DNA of 21,768 nucleotides from Plantago elongata (lineage: Eukaryota > Streptophyta > Magnoliopsida > Lamiales > Plantaginaceae): assembly GCA_036897095.1 (NCBI GenBank), contig JAYMSP010002954.1, positions 1 to 21,768 on the forward strand, written 5' to 3'. The notes beneath the pieces were generated by a model that was not told where the DNA came from, ran no database searches, and saw nothing but the letters and a program-made list of their open reading frames with translations. The translations under genes were made by a program, and so were the position numbers. The stretch's first letter is position 1. Every line of letters begins with the position of its first letter. Below are positions 9,108-18,541 of the stretch, piece by piece.

Positions 9108-12100
9108 TCATTTCTCAACCGACAATGGTTCGTCCTCCGTTGATGTCTCAAGCTCCGATTCGTCGTCTTCTGGTGGTTTCTCAAACTCCATAGTAGCATT
9201 GAATCCAAAATCTTTTCCAGGGACAAATGCTGCCTTCAGTTCCTCAGCAGTCTGGGTAGTGCTAATCATGTTGTCTTCAATAGATAAGTTTTCCTGAAAA
9301 GTTGTAAGTAACTCAAGAAAGATCAGTCGAGTCCACGTGACATTTTAATACTTTCTTCACATAATGAATCGAATTACAACTTTATGACTATATAAAGCTT
9401 ACCTTCTTGACATAATCTGCCACTGTTACTGTAATAATTTCTTGAATGACAAAACTGGTCACTCGGTCTTCACCAAGAATTTGTAGAAGGAAGTCCTTGG
9501 GAACCTGCATTAAATACGACGTAAATGGAGTTGAAGCATATTTCAGGTGATACTATAAGCAAGGACTTGCTGTTTCAGAACACGAGTTTAGATACAGGAA
9601 CAGCAGAAATAACCCGGCATTAGATACGCTGACATGAAGTGGTTCTTGGCTTATGTTCATACTGGAAACATGACATAAAATTTACCTTCTGTAAAATATA
9701 ATTTCATGACAAAATATGAAGCAGACTAGAGTGGAGGTTGGGAATCTAACTATAGAAGTTGAAAAGGCAAACGAAATAGTGGCAGAAAGCAGAACATTTG
9801 AAGAATCAGGAGAAATTTACCTTAGAGGTCTTTCCTGTAAAAGCAATGTCCACATGCAAATAAACAAAGGAGGATCGTCAGTGGCATGTTCTCATCTTAT
9901 TTTGTGAACAGGAAACCTTATTGAAATAGCGAAGAATTTTTCTTTAAATGAAGGGACTTAGGAGTTAGCAGAACATACACTCCGTGAGTCGTAACTATAC
10001 ATTTATGCTCTATCACAGCTCCATACTTGTTGAAGTACTAAATAACAATTACAAAACATGCATCTCAAATGACCACTTTTCCAGTGGTGATACAAGACGT
10101 AAGAAAACTGATACTTCTGTTAAACTGATGCTCTCAGCTTATATATACATGCACACACATACATCAGCTAGGAGGAAACAGGGATTATATCTTTCTTTGT
10201 CAAAGCGTTTGTAGCCGAGTGGCAAACTAAGACACCCTGTAACCATGAGGTCACGGGTTTGATTCCCCGAGGTCACGGGTTCGATTCCCCGAAATGGGTG
10301 ATTATATTCTCTGAATAGAGATTGGTGGTGATTTGCATCTAGAATCGATTGATAAATTCGTCTTATTCAATAATTGTAATTGTAATGTTATATTTCATGT
10401 TAATTAATAAAAAAAGGAGGAAACAAGGATGCAAGATAAATAGTAGGTCCGTATTTGATAGCAGAGGTCTATTTTTACTAGTCAAACAAAAGTATACATA
10501 TGAAACTGTATAATTGGTGGTCTGATCAAGGTAACTAGAGGAATCCTCCTTTACTAGCCAGACGAAATAAGATGCTTTAGTAATAGAAGAGACAAGGAAA
10601 GATCGAAGAAACCAACAGAAAATACAATAGGTCTCAGCATAAAATATTCAAAACACATAAGCAAATAGTACCTCCTTTATCTCTGCGGAAACCAGGAACT
10701 GGTGGTGCTGTACGAGCCAAGTTTCTTAGGACTTTCTCAAATACAATCTGTGTCTCCTTCCCTGGCAAATCTACTCTTACCTGACATGGAACATATGGGA
10801 AGGGAATAACTGGATTTTGACCATGTCACATAAAAAGTAACACAAAAGTACTTGATCAAACTTAAGAAAAATATAAAGAAACGCACATCTTAAACAAACC
10901 TAGTACTTCACACTCATTATGACAGAACATTTTAACAACTTAACCACATCCAAATTCGTTCAGTGAACATTTTCAACGATAAAAATTCCATCTGAATAGA
11001 ACAGAAGAGTTAGCAAGATAAGCTCACTTGCATCTTCTCTTCATCTTTAGACTCCAAAACTATCTCGTAATTTTTAATGGCCACTGAGTTCTCCAGACCT
11101 GAAATTGATGCCTCCAAACCTGAATTCACAAGCCATATGTCCATAGTTAATACCAAAGAAATGTGAAAACCTAAAATCCTGTTGTAGCTGTATATCATTA
11201 CCAGACCCAACAGCAGATATTGGTTGGAGCAGAGACTTCCTGCTGGCCTTTGAGAAGCTACAGCAAGTCAATGATCTGAAACTCACTAGGCAAACAATTG
11301 GTAACGTAACCACAGTGAACATAGATGTCAACTCGACAAAACAAATTATCTGTCGGTCATATTGTGGGGGGTATCATGTGGCCATAGTATACTCGAAAGC
11401 TCCTTGACCTTGAGTATTAAACAAAGCTCAGGGTAGTGCACATGCATCAAGCTTGCAGCTTTAGTTTACGTAGCATGTCAAAAACAACAAAAGCAAGCAA
11501 GTTTGAATGTAAGTTAAACTCGTTAACCGTAATGCATAAACATACTTCGGAAAACAAAATAATAATAGCCTTAACATCATCTAAGAGTATATACCTTACA
11601 TGATTTAACAGCATACAATGCCATAAACACAATTAAATACAATGAAGTGAACTAAACTAATCAACAGAGAATCATAATATAAACAACACAGACCTATAAC
11701 AACACTGAATCAAATTACAAATAAACTACATAATCCAAAGTTCCCAAGAATCCAACTTCAATTTTCTACCTGGGACCGGCAGTTTCTCGACCAGAATAGA
11801 AGCTCAATGTGGCTTTGTGCAATTTGACATCTCTTTGCAGACTACCAATTCGTAAATGCTGCTAAGAAAACAACAAGAACAGATGTAAAATCAAACAAAT
11901 GCCGTTTTCGGAACCACAAAAGATTCATGTGTCATAAGATTAACCTAAAGAAATGTAGCAGAATCATCTATATTAGCATGTTATTAAGTACCTAGTCTTT
12001 GTTTAAACTAGTGAAAAAGAAAATGTACAATGAGTTGAACAGTTCAAAATTGAATCTTTGTACAACCAATTTAAGGGAAAATTTCAATAGAATAGAAGAA

Positions 12101-12168
12101 TTTAGGAAGCATACATTAGAGGGAATAATTAATTGAGGAGAAGGTGACGTCAGTGCCATAGCTGCCAT
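9108..12168 (-). CDS. Plastid trigger-factor N-domain protein (ribosome-binding chaperone domain only)
   Basis: Eight exons, in transcript order 12168-12115, 11858-11770, 11275-11202, 11119-11028, 10780-10672, 9834-9821, 9504-9403 and 9293-9108, join in phase to 239 residues. Residues 1 to about 75 are Ser/Lys/Arg-rich and low in acidic residues, as in a chloroplast transit peptide. Residues about 85-205 resemble the bacterial trigger factor N-domain: paired VxVDLPGKE and FEKVLRNLA segments, then PGFRRDKGGKTSKVP (132-146), the counterpart of the GFRxGK.P ribosome-docking loop, then a helix-rich stretch. The PPIase and long C-domain of bacterial trigger factor are absent; the protein ends in an acidic tail. 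This matches plant single-domain trigger-factor-like proteins such as that encoded at Arabidopsis AT2G30695 (from memory). The loop is encoded partly by a 14-nt microexon. Exon 2 may start at 11858 or 11861 (TAGCAG tandem acceptor). Exon structure is inferred, but every phase fits. Confidence 0.85.
9821..9834 (-). other. 14-nt microexon of the trigger-factor gene
   Basis: On the minus strand the sequence reads TTTTACAG, then GAAAGACCTCTAAG, then GTAAAT. It completes the split Gly140 codon and encodes Lys-Thr-Ser-Lys (141-144). Omitting it would join phase 1 to phase 0 and shift the frame, so the reading phase requires it, and its residues complete the conserved GGKTSKVP loop. Confidence 0.82.
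10186..10414 (+). mobile_element. tRNA-derived SINE in an intron
   Basis: An RNA polymerase III A box-like word (TAGCCGAGTGG, about 10212-10222) is followed by a B box (GGTTCGATTCC, about 10278-10288). The 16-bp flanks AGGAGGAAACAGGGAT (10170-10185) and AGGAGGAAACAAGGAT (10415-10430) form a target duplication with one mismatch, and the element ends in an A run. The tRNA-like head is most like a Leu- or Ser-type A box. A 22-bp segment containing the B box is duplicated in tandem (10247-10268 and 10269-10290, one difference), so two B boxes are present. It lies antisense to the trigger-factor gene in the 837-bp intron before the microexon. Confidence 0.85.
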
Positions 12169-12399
12169 GGATAGAGAGGGGCGAAAATTGCAGATGAGGC
12201 TGGAGAAATTGATAGAACAGAACTCTTTTTTTGGTTTTACAGTTTCGGATAGAGGACAATTTGCCGTTTGCACCATATAACTATCACATTTACACTTCCC
12301 TTCTTAATCTGAAGTGGACTTAAAGTTCAAAATCAATAAGACTAGCACTACGACGAATTGGATTATCAGAGCAAAAGCGTGACAACATTAAAATATTAA

Positions 12400-12730
12400 G
12401 GGGCTCTGGCATGGAATTAAAATCGATCAATTTGACTCGGTAAATATTGATTCGGTCTAAAATGCATTTCAAATACCCCATTTCAATTCTATTTCAAACA
12501 CAATTTCACCAAAATTCATCCAAATGCCCATTCAAAATTTATACCAATCCGCCCCAAAAAGTGTCATTGTTTCAGTAAATTTTTTTATGAAAGTCCATTT
12601 TTTTTAGAGTCCTGCAATATTGTATACTAATTGTGTGATGTTATATATAAATTGTGGATTTTTATGTATTTACAGATTGTGTATTATTATATATTAATTG
12701 TGCGACCGAATCGTTTTGTGTGTGACTCTC
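12400..12730. mobile_element. Degenerate MITE-like unit related to 7724-8179
   Basis: GGGGCTCTGG near 12400 and CCAATCCGCCCC near 12543-12554 form weak inverted ends. The inner words CAATTCTATTTCAAACACAA (about 12484-12503) and the copy near 7880 (CAATTCTATACCAAACACAA) differ at only two positions. An AGAGTCCTG word follows at about 12606, as it does after the first element, and GACTCTC near 12724 could be its inverted partner. The unit is about 230 bp upstream of the trigger-factor start codon. I infer common ancestry with 7724-8179, but divergence is high. Confidence 0.4.
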
Positions 12731-13299
12731 CGACATCTAGGAGAGTTTTGTTTTTTATTAAATAAGTGAACATATCTTTTTTCATGAACAATGAAATTTT
12801 AATTACTTCATCATTAACACTTCATGGGATTTGATAATTTGATTCATTATCATATCATTTTCATGTTATTTTTGTTACCTAAGTACAATTTGTGTAATTA
12901 ATTGTATAGATGTTGTGTAAAAGTAGGGATCAAATGGTAGCTGTAGTTTAGTGGCCGTGGAGACCTGGATGAAATGTTTAAAAAGTTCCATGTGGCACCA
13001 TGTCTGAAAGGCATTCCATGCATGTTATTTTGTAATTTTCACATATACTTCAATTGCGTGAATTTGTCAAACTATACCAATGTCTATATTATGAAATAGA
13101 AAAAGATATCCTGGCGCATTATACAGAGAAAAACGTCTTGGTGGAAGACCAAGACTTGACTTAGAAAGTGAGGCCCATTTCCGGATTAGAACGGCATTAT
13201 CTGAAAGAAATTTCGACCCACTTCAAATGTGTAATTTGATAAGCGTTTCAGACACCCAAGTTTATGGATGTATATCAGTAAATATATAATTTCGATCCA
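12731..13299. other. AT-rich spacer, no gene recognised
   Basis: Nothing coding is visible. A perfect 8-bp hairpin (GTCTTGGT 13135-13142 with ACCAAGAC 13148-13155) is the only small structure seen. The lower boundary of the copia LTR described next could reach into this stretch. Confidence 0.4.
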
Positions 13300-14650
13300 C
13301 CTGATATTTAGCAAGCGGACTGAAATTTAATATTAAACAAGTTAAACCTAAAACGCAGTGTATCGTGCACACTAAACTAAATAAAACAGTTTAGGGTGTG
13401 GTCACCATGCTCGAACATATAAAGTTCGATTCTATATAAATCTAATCTGGAAATTTAATCTCGAATTGAACTGAATATGCAACGAAAATAAATGATAAAG
13501 AGATATAAGTTTCTAGCAGATTATAATTATATAATCCACCGAGCCTCATGACGAAAATATCTCTAGATCTATTCTACGAATATATCTAGATGCAAAATTA
13601 TCAGTGATTAGAATAAAGGTAAAAACTATAAATAGATTATATATATCAAGTGTAAGAATCTGTCCAGTTGTAGGGTGTATCCAGTACACTATATCCAGTA
13701 CACCCACTTAACTTAGTGAACATAAGTTCTGGGAGTGTATCCTACATACACCTAGAAATCTCACACTTACAATCTCCCCCTTAATTTTTGCATTTCTTCA
13801 TATCACCTATAAACCTGTCAAAACAAGTGCACAAATATATATACTATTTCCTCCTCAAGTCAAGAGGTTTCTCCCCCTTAATAAGAGCAACAGAGATAAT
13901 ATAATTCGACAAAAGTAACATAGAATCCTAGGAGTATAACAACCCAACATGTAAGCACAAGTGTAGTCTAGTGTAATCAATACACTTCACTTGTTCTGCA
14001 TGAACATACTGGCCATAACATCCACCAGTGTAGTAAATACACACCATCAGTACTGCACAGGAACATACTGGTCATAACACACTGGTGTGTTCAGTACACT
14101 CCAACATCCACTGGGGTAGTCAGCACACTCCATCAATCCTGCACTTGCTGATCATCTCTCCCCCTTGATATGCTGAAAGTAAAAACTCTAGGTTGGCTTT
14201 CATTATTCGAAGGGTTTCTATATGTTGATCAATTGTAGCCACTTAACTTCACAAGGAGCATCAATCATTTCATAAGAAGAATCAAACCATTGCAAACCCA
14301 AGTGTACCGGTTCCACCATATCGTCAACAAGACCTTAAAGATTAAGAACATATATGAGAGAGTTTGTGGAGTTTCCTTCCAGCTCAAAACCGACAAGATG
14401 ATCAAACACTTGTTAACCCAGATCAACCGTCATTCCTTCCTTGAGCTTGTAGATTAGGGAAGCTATTCACATACCTTGCAACTAGTGAGTTCCTTGATCA
14501 CAATAACCTTATCCATGTCAGTGGTGTCCTCAGTAACACCTGGTGTATCCAGCACACCATTCAGCATATCCGGTGTAACATTAAACAACTTCTTACGCGG
14601 ATACACCTCACCATAATTCGTAGAACGAATAATCAGCAAACTCCTCGGTT
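13300..14650 (-). mobile_element. 3' end of a degraded Ty1/copia LTR retrotransposon
   Basis: Read on the minus strand, internal DNA from about 14650 runs into the tract TTAAGGGGGAGAT (complement of 13772-13784), immediately followed by TGTAAGTGTGAGATTTC starting at 13771. That is a polypurine tract joined to a TG-starting 3' LTR, as in copia elements. Two further tracts, near 13871-13880 and 14156-14165, carry the same AAGGGGGAG core. The LTR would extend toward lower coordinates for a few hundred bases; its end is not defined, so 13300 is an estimate. No intact gag or pol domain is readable. The interior carries repeated GTGTAnnCAGTACAC-like words and a 59-bp-spaced repeat of GAACATACTGG (14002 and 14061). 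Confidence 0.6.
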
Positions 14651-15140
14651 AGATCACAGTAGAACTCACATATAAGTTGGGAGCAAAAGAACAAATTGAT
14701 CCTAGCAACTGACGAGACTCCAGAAAACCAAATACTCTATGAAGCTTAAAATCAGGCACTTGAATATGCTTCTCACACAATCTCTTTCCCTTTAGTAACT
14801 ACTGTTAAGGTAAAAGCCCCAACCCTCGAATGTTACTAAAATCAACTAACTCTCCACTTCTTGAAAGTCCTCGGATGATGCGAACTCCAGTCCTCGCTCT
14901 CGAAGCTATAGATCCCGACCTGCACAGACGACTGGAGAAGGGGGGGTCAGAACCTTTAGATCCGATTTGTCTTGGATCAAACCGGATGGGAGAATTTACT
15001 CGAGAGTGATTGTATATCAACTCTGTATAATTGAAGGTATATAGCTTATAGTAGAGAGAGAAGATTAAGTGATCATGCTTGAGTTTATCTTGAGAGGTGA
15101 TCCCTATTTATATCATTCAAATATTCAACCACAATATTAC
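14651..15140. other. Transposon-like DNA of unknown class
   Basis: On the minus strand, TATAAATAGGG (complement of about 15107-15117) looks like a TATA region. It is followed by a CT-rich leader and a GC-rich segment (about 14860-14990) that is open for 71 codons in one frame but matches nothing I recognise. It may be the 5' part or LTR of the adjacent retroelement, or an unrelated insertion. No terminal repeats were found. Confidence 0.35.
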
Positions 15141-15196
15141 AACATTTTCACCATTCAAATTTCAATCCGTTTATGCCAATTAAGATTTCCTCCAGC

Positions 15197-16262
15197 ATGA
15201 AGCTGGCAATTCACACCCTGCTGGCCAAAATTCTGGTAGCCGGAACATGCATTCCGGCCCAGAATTGGGGTTGTGCATCAAACTCGTGCTGTAGCCAGTG
15301 GGGTTACAGTTGGGTTATTGTGGCTCTGGCGATGACTATTGTGGGAAAGGATGTCGCTCTGTCCCGTGTTATGCTCCTTCGGGCAATAATGGAGTTAGGG
15401 TGTGGGATGTTGTCACGGATGCCTTCTTATGGGATTGCCAACCAGGCCCCCTCTGGCGGCCCCGGTAGGAGAGGGTTCTATACCAGGTCGGTTTTCCTCG
15501 ATGATGTTGGCTCTTATTCAAACTTTGGCACTGCAGGTTCTACAGCTGATTCTAAGCGTGAAATTGCGGCCTTCTTTGCACACCTAACACATGAGACAGG
15601 CCGTAAGTTCTATATTGATGGTACCCGAATTAATATTTCTATGTTTTATCAACTTATTACTTGTTAGTTCGCAGTATTTAATAATCTTACCTAGATCTGT
15701 ACTTTTATAATTTTGCAAGAACTTTACCCTTTAAAAAGTGAGTGATCTCCTAGACCCGTGAGATGCAGTCTAAGGATCATTTGCATTGTATAGCCCAACA
15801 TAATCTCAACTAATAATTTATGTTCTACCAGATATGTGCTCCAGAGTAGAGACCGGAGGATCAACTAGAAACTATTGCAACGCAAATAACAGACAATATC
15901 CATGTAATCCTAACAAAGGTTACTACGGGCGATCGAGGCGCCCTACAATTGTCGTGGAACTATAACTAGGGTGCTGCAGGACAGAGCATTGGATTCGATG
16001 GACTCAACAACCCTGAAATTTGAAATTGTAGCCAGAGATAATGTCATCTTATTCAAGACTGCCCTGTGGTTTTGGATGGATAACTGTCACAGTACAATAA
16101 CATCTGGAAAAGGATTTGGAGCAACTATTCGTGCAATTAAATAGTATGGAATGTGGCAATGGGAATACCGGAGCTGTGAGGAGTCGCGTGCAGTTTTAGA
16201 ATGACTATCGTAATAAACTCGGAGTTGATCCTGGAGGCAAACAATGGTGCGTTAACTACAAA
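15197..16262 (+). pseudogene. Class IV chitinase (GH19 with hevein domain) pseudogene
   Basis: The ATG at 15197 begins a signal-peptide-like stretch (MKLAIHTLLAKILVAG), followed by the start of a chitin-binding hevein domain (CASNSCCSQWGY) and GH19 segments: GFYTRSVFLDDVGSYSNFG, then HETG with the catalytic-type Glu kept. The intron 15603-15831 is in the usual phase, and exon 2 resumes with NYCNANN and [12 protein letters not shown]. Damage is extensive: an extra segment of about 11 bp near 15301-15316 throws most of the hevein domain out of frame, and a compensating loss near 15422 restores frame. Further frameshifts follow from about 15935, with stops at 15967-15969 and beyond; the region normally holding CYIEEI reads CSRVET. 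Homology still continues to GVDPGG and WCVN at about 16258. An intact copy would be a secreted antifungal or apoplastic endochitinase. The retained intron shows it did not arise by retroposition. Confidence 0.88.
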
Positions 16263-16387
16263 ATGAAGGAAGGATCGGAATGAAGGATGACCGTATGAGT
16301 ACGTGTGAATCTGATAAATATATAGGCCAAGTCCATGAACTACTTTGGAGAAATATATACTGTAGTATTTCTTGGAGTATATTCATG

Positions 16388-17077
16388 GGGGAGAATGGCA
16401 CAATTGGTTCCGCAAAATAGGGTAGGCGGCTCACGCAGTACCATGTTGATCACGTTGTTACGGACGATCCTATAATTTATTTTGTTATGGAAATCGAAGG
16501 ACTTTTGGCCCAGTTTGCACAAAGTCAAGGATTTACCAAGTGATGTGTTAAATAGTCATCTGATCAACGTGCACATCATCCATCCACCTCATAATTTAAA
16601 TAAAGAAATTGAAAAATAATTTCAAAAATTCGAAAAATAAAATGAAACTAATTTGTAAAATTTTGAATTCAGCGAAATTAGAATAAAAAAACAAAACAAA
16701 AAAAAGAGTTGTTTGGGTTAAATATTATATTTTTAAATACAAATTAGTTCCATGTTATTTTTTGAATTTAAAAAAAAAATTCAATTTCTTTACTTTAAAT
16801 TTATTTTCTATTTTCATTTTTGTATTTTTTTCCCATTTTTAAGAAATATTTACATAATTTTATTTTAATTTTTGAATTATTTCATTTATTTATAATTTCT
16901 TTAATTCAGTAAATAGGTGGCACGTGAGTTTGACTGTTTGACAAGTTCATTTCGTCGCCATGTAATCAGTCAACCCTTAACATTAAAAAAAATTATAGAT
17001 TCATCCGGAACAGGTGATCAAACGTACTACATGAGCCTTTTGCCCTATTCAACATAACCAATAGTGTCATTCTTCCA
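16388..17077. mobile_element. Long-terminal-inverted-repeat element (MULE-like MITE or foldback)
   Basis: The two halves are imperfect inverted copies over roughly 300 bp each. GAGAATGGCACAATTGGTT (16391-16409) matches the complement of about 17055-17073. GGCTCACGCAGTAC (about 16429-16442) matches the complement of 17024-17036, and TGATCACGTTGTTACGG through CTATAATTT (16447-16478) matches the complement of 16989-17020. The inner AT-rich halves around CCACCT (about 16580 and 16916) also pair, with the turn near 16750. Termini of this kind (GAGAATGGCACnATTGGT) recall plant Mutator-like elements, but no clean 9-bp target duplication is visible. There is no coding capacity. It separates the chitinase pseudogene from the transporter fragment. 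Confidence 0.75.
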
Positions 17078-17347
17078 TTTTTTGGACAATCAATAAGATA
17101 ATATTAACCTCCCCCATCCCGTGTTATGTAAAATGAGCATATTCTACACCCTTTAAATATGATCCATGTATAAGAAAGTGTTTCGCATTCGCCCAAGTAT
17201 GTGATTGGGAGAAGTTGGGTTCTTAAAGGTCACCATATAATAGTAATGTACAGGTAGTAAAAAACTTGCAGTTACTAGAAGTGAAATGGCTGGTTCAATG
17301 AAAATGCTGCTGCATCATACTTATCAACTGTACTTCATGTTCTGCAG

Positions 17348-18492
17348 ATACAACTTTAACAGGCCTACACTTTGCTACAACAACCTTGATGACCCTGGTT
17401 CTCAAATGGCACGGATACATACAGAAGTCTCAGCTTCTAATGTCAGATGTACTGAAATTCGTTCTGTTAGCGAACTTTTCTGTTGTTGGGTCGAATGTTA
17501 GTTTAATGTGGAACTCAGTAGGATTTTATCAAGTCAGTTCTCAAACAATATTTATGACAGGTATCAACTACAAAAGTCCGACATATGATGTAAACTGTCA
17601 ATTTAACAACTTGCCAAATTGCAAAGTTGAGCATGATTCCTGTGGCCTGTTTTCTTGAAGTCATCTTGGACAAGGTCCGGTATTCAAGAGATACAAAGCT
17701 TAGCATTTTACTCGTTCTGTTTGGAGTTGGGATCTGCACGGTCACTGATGTCAACATAAATGCTAAGGGATTTATCGCTGCGTTCATAGCGGTCTGGAGT
17801 ACATCTCTACAGCAATATGTAAGTGATCATCCATGTAACAATATGACTTACAGCTGTCTGTGGAGTCTGATTTAGCTCATCTCTATCTTGCAGTATGTTA
17901 ATTATCTTCAAAGGAAGCATTCAATCGGTTCCTTCAACTTACTAGGCCACACAGCACCACCTCAAGCTGTGTCATTGCTGATAGTTGGACCTTTCCTCGA
18001 CTACTGGTTAACAGAAAAAAGAGTCGACACTTATAAACTATACCTGCATGTCAGTGGTAAGACATCCTCCATTATCCTGGTTTTGCATGCTATTAAACGA
18101 ACTGACAGATTCATTGCAACATATGCTCACTAGTAACATTTGTAGCTGTTTCACCTCTACATATGTTTATCATACTGTCCTGCTCCATTGCTATAGGAAC
18201 CAACCTGAGTCAATTCATCTGCATTGGTAGATTCTCAGCAGTTTCATTCCAAGTGCTCGACCATATGAAAACAATTCTGGTTTTGACCTTAGGTTTTCTT
18301 TTCTTTGGAAAAGATGGCATGAACGTACAAGTGATCCTGGGAATGGTAATTGCAGTAGTCGGAATGATTTGGTATGGCAGAGCGTCTTCTCAACCTGGAG
18401 GGAAAGAGCGAAGTCAGCCTTTCAATGACAGCAAAACCGAACAGGAAGTTGGACTAGTGAAATATAATGAGCAGGATGAGGAAGTTTACTGA
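17348..18492 (+). pseudogene. 5'-truncated URGT-type UDP-rhamnose/UDP-galactose transporter copy
   Basis: Exons 17348-17532, 17627-17818, 17894-18056 and 18146-18492 join without a stop into 294 codons closely following the URGT branch of the plant NST-KT nucleotide-sugar transporters: [91 protein letters not shown] and FQVLDHMKT. Intact relatives carry UDP-sugars into the Golgi lumen in exchange for UMP. The usual first exon (start codon, first membrane span, roughly 50 residues) is not found upstream. The acceptor expected before IAK reads CCAA, not AG; the next AG, 9 bp downstream, would drop those residues. The acceptor at 18145 adds about six unusual residues before the FIILSC span. I therefore favour a partial, decaying gene copy, although a distant exon 1 is possible. 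Retained introns exclude retroposition. Confidence 0.7.
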
Positions 18493-18541
18493 TGTGTGAT
18501 AGATTCCAGGATGGTAAATAATCATCCAACTTTAACTTTTT

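Noticed and set aside
10205-10295. Possible functional tRNA gene (A and B boxes)
   Set aside because: No complete cloverleaf can be drawn, the B box is duplicated, and the whole lies between 16-bp target duplications with an A-rich tail, which is a SINE.
14002-14072. CRISPR-like or satellite array
   Set aside because: Only two or three degenerate units with irregular spacing inside a plant retroelement; not a CRISPR and not a true satellite.
14805-15020. 71-residue minus-strand frame as a gene
   Set aside because: GC-rich open stretch within element-like DNA; no domain recognised.
15173-15667. 164-residue frame as a novel secreted protein
   Set aside because: It is the frame-scrambled first exon of a class IV chitinase pseudogene and reads through the intron donor.
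2142-18492. A cell-wall gene cluster linking GUX and the transporter
   Set aside because: The genes between are unrelated and the transporter copy looks defective, so shared Golgi function is most likely coincidence.
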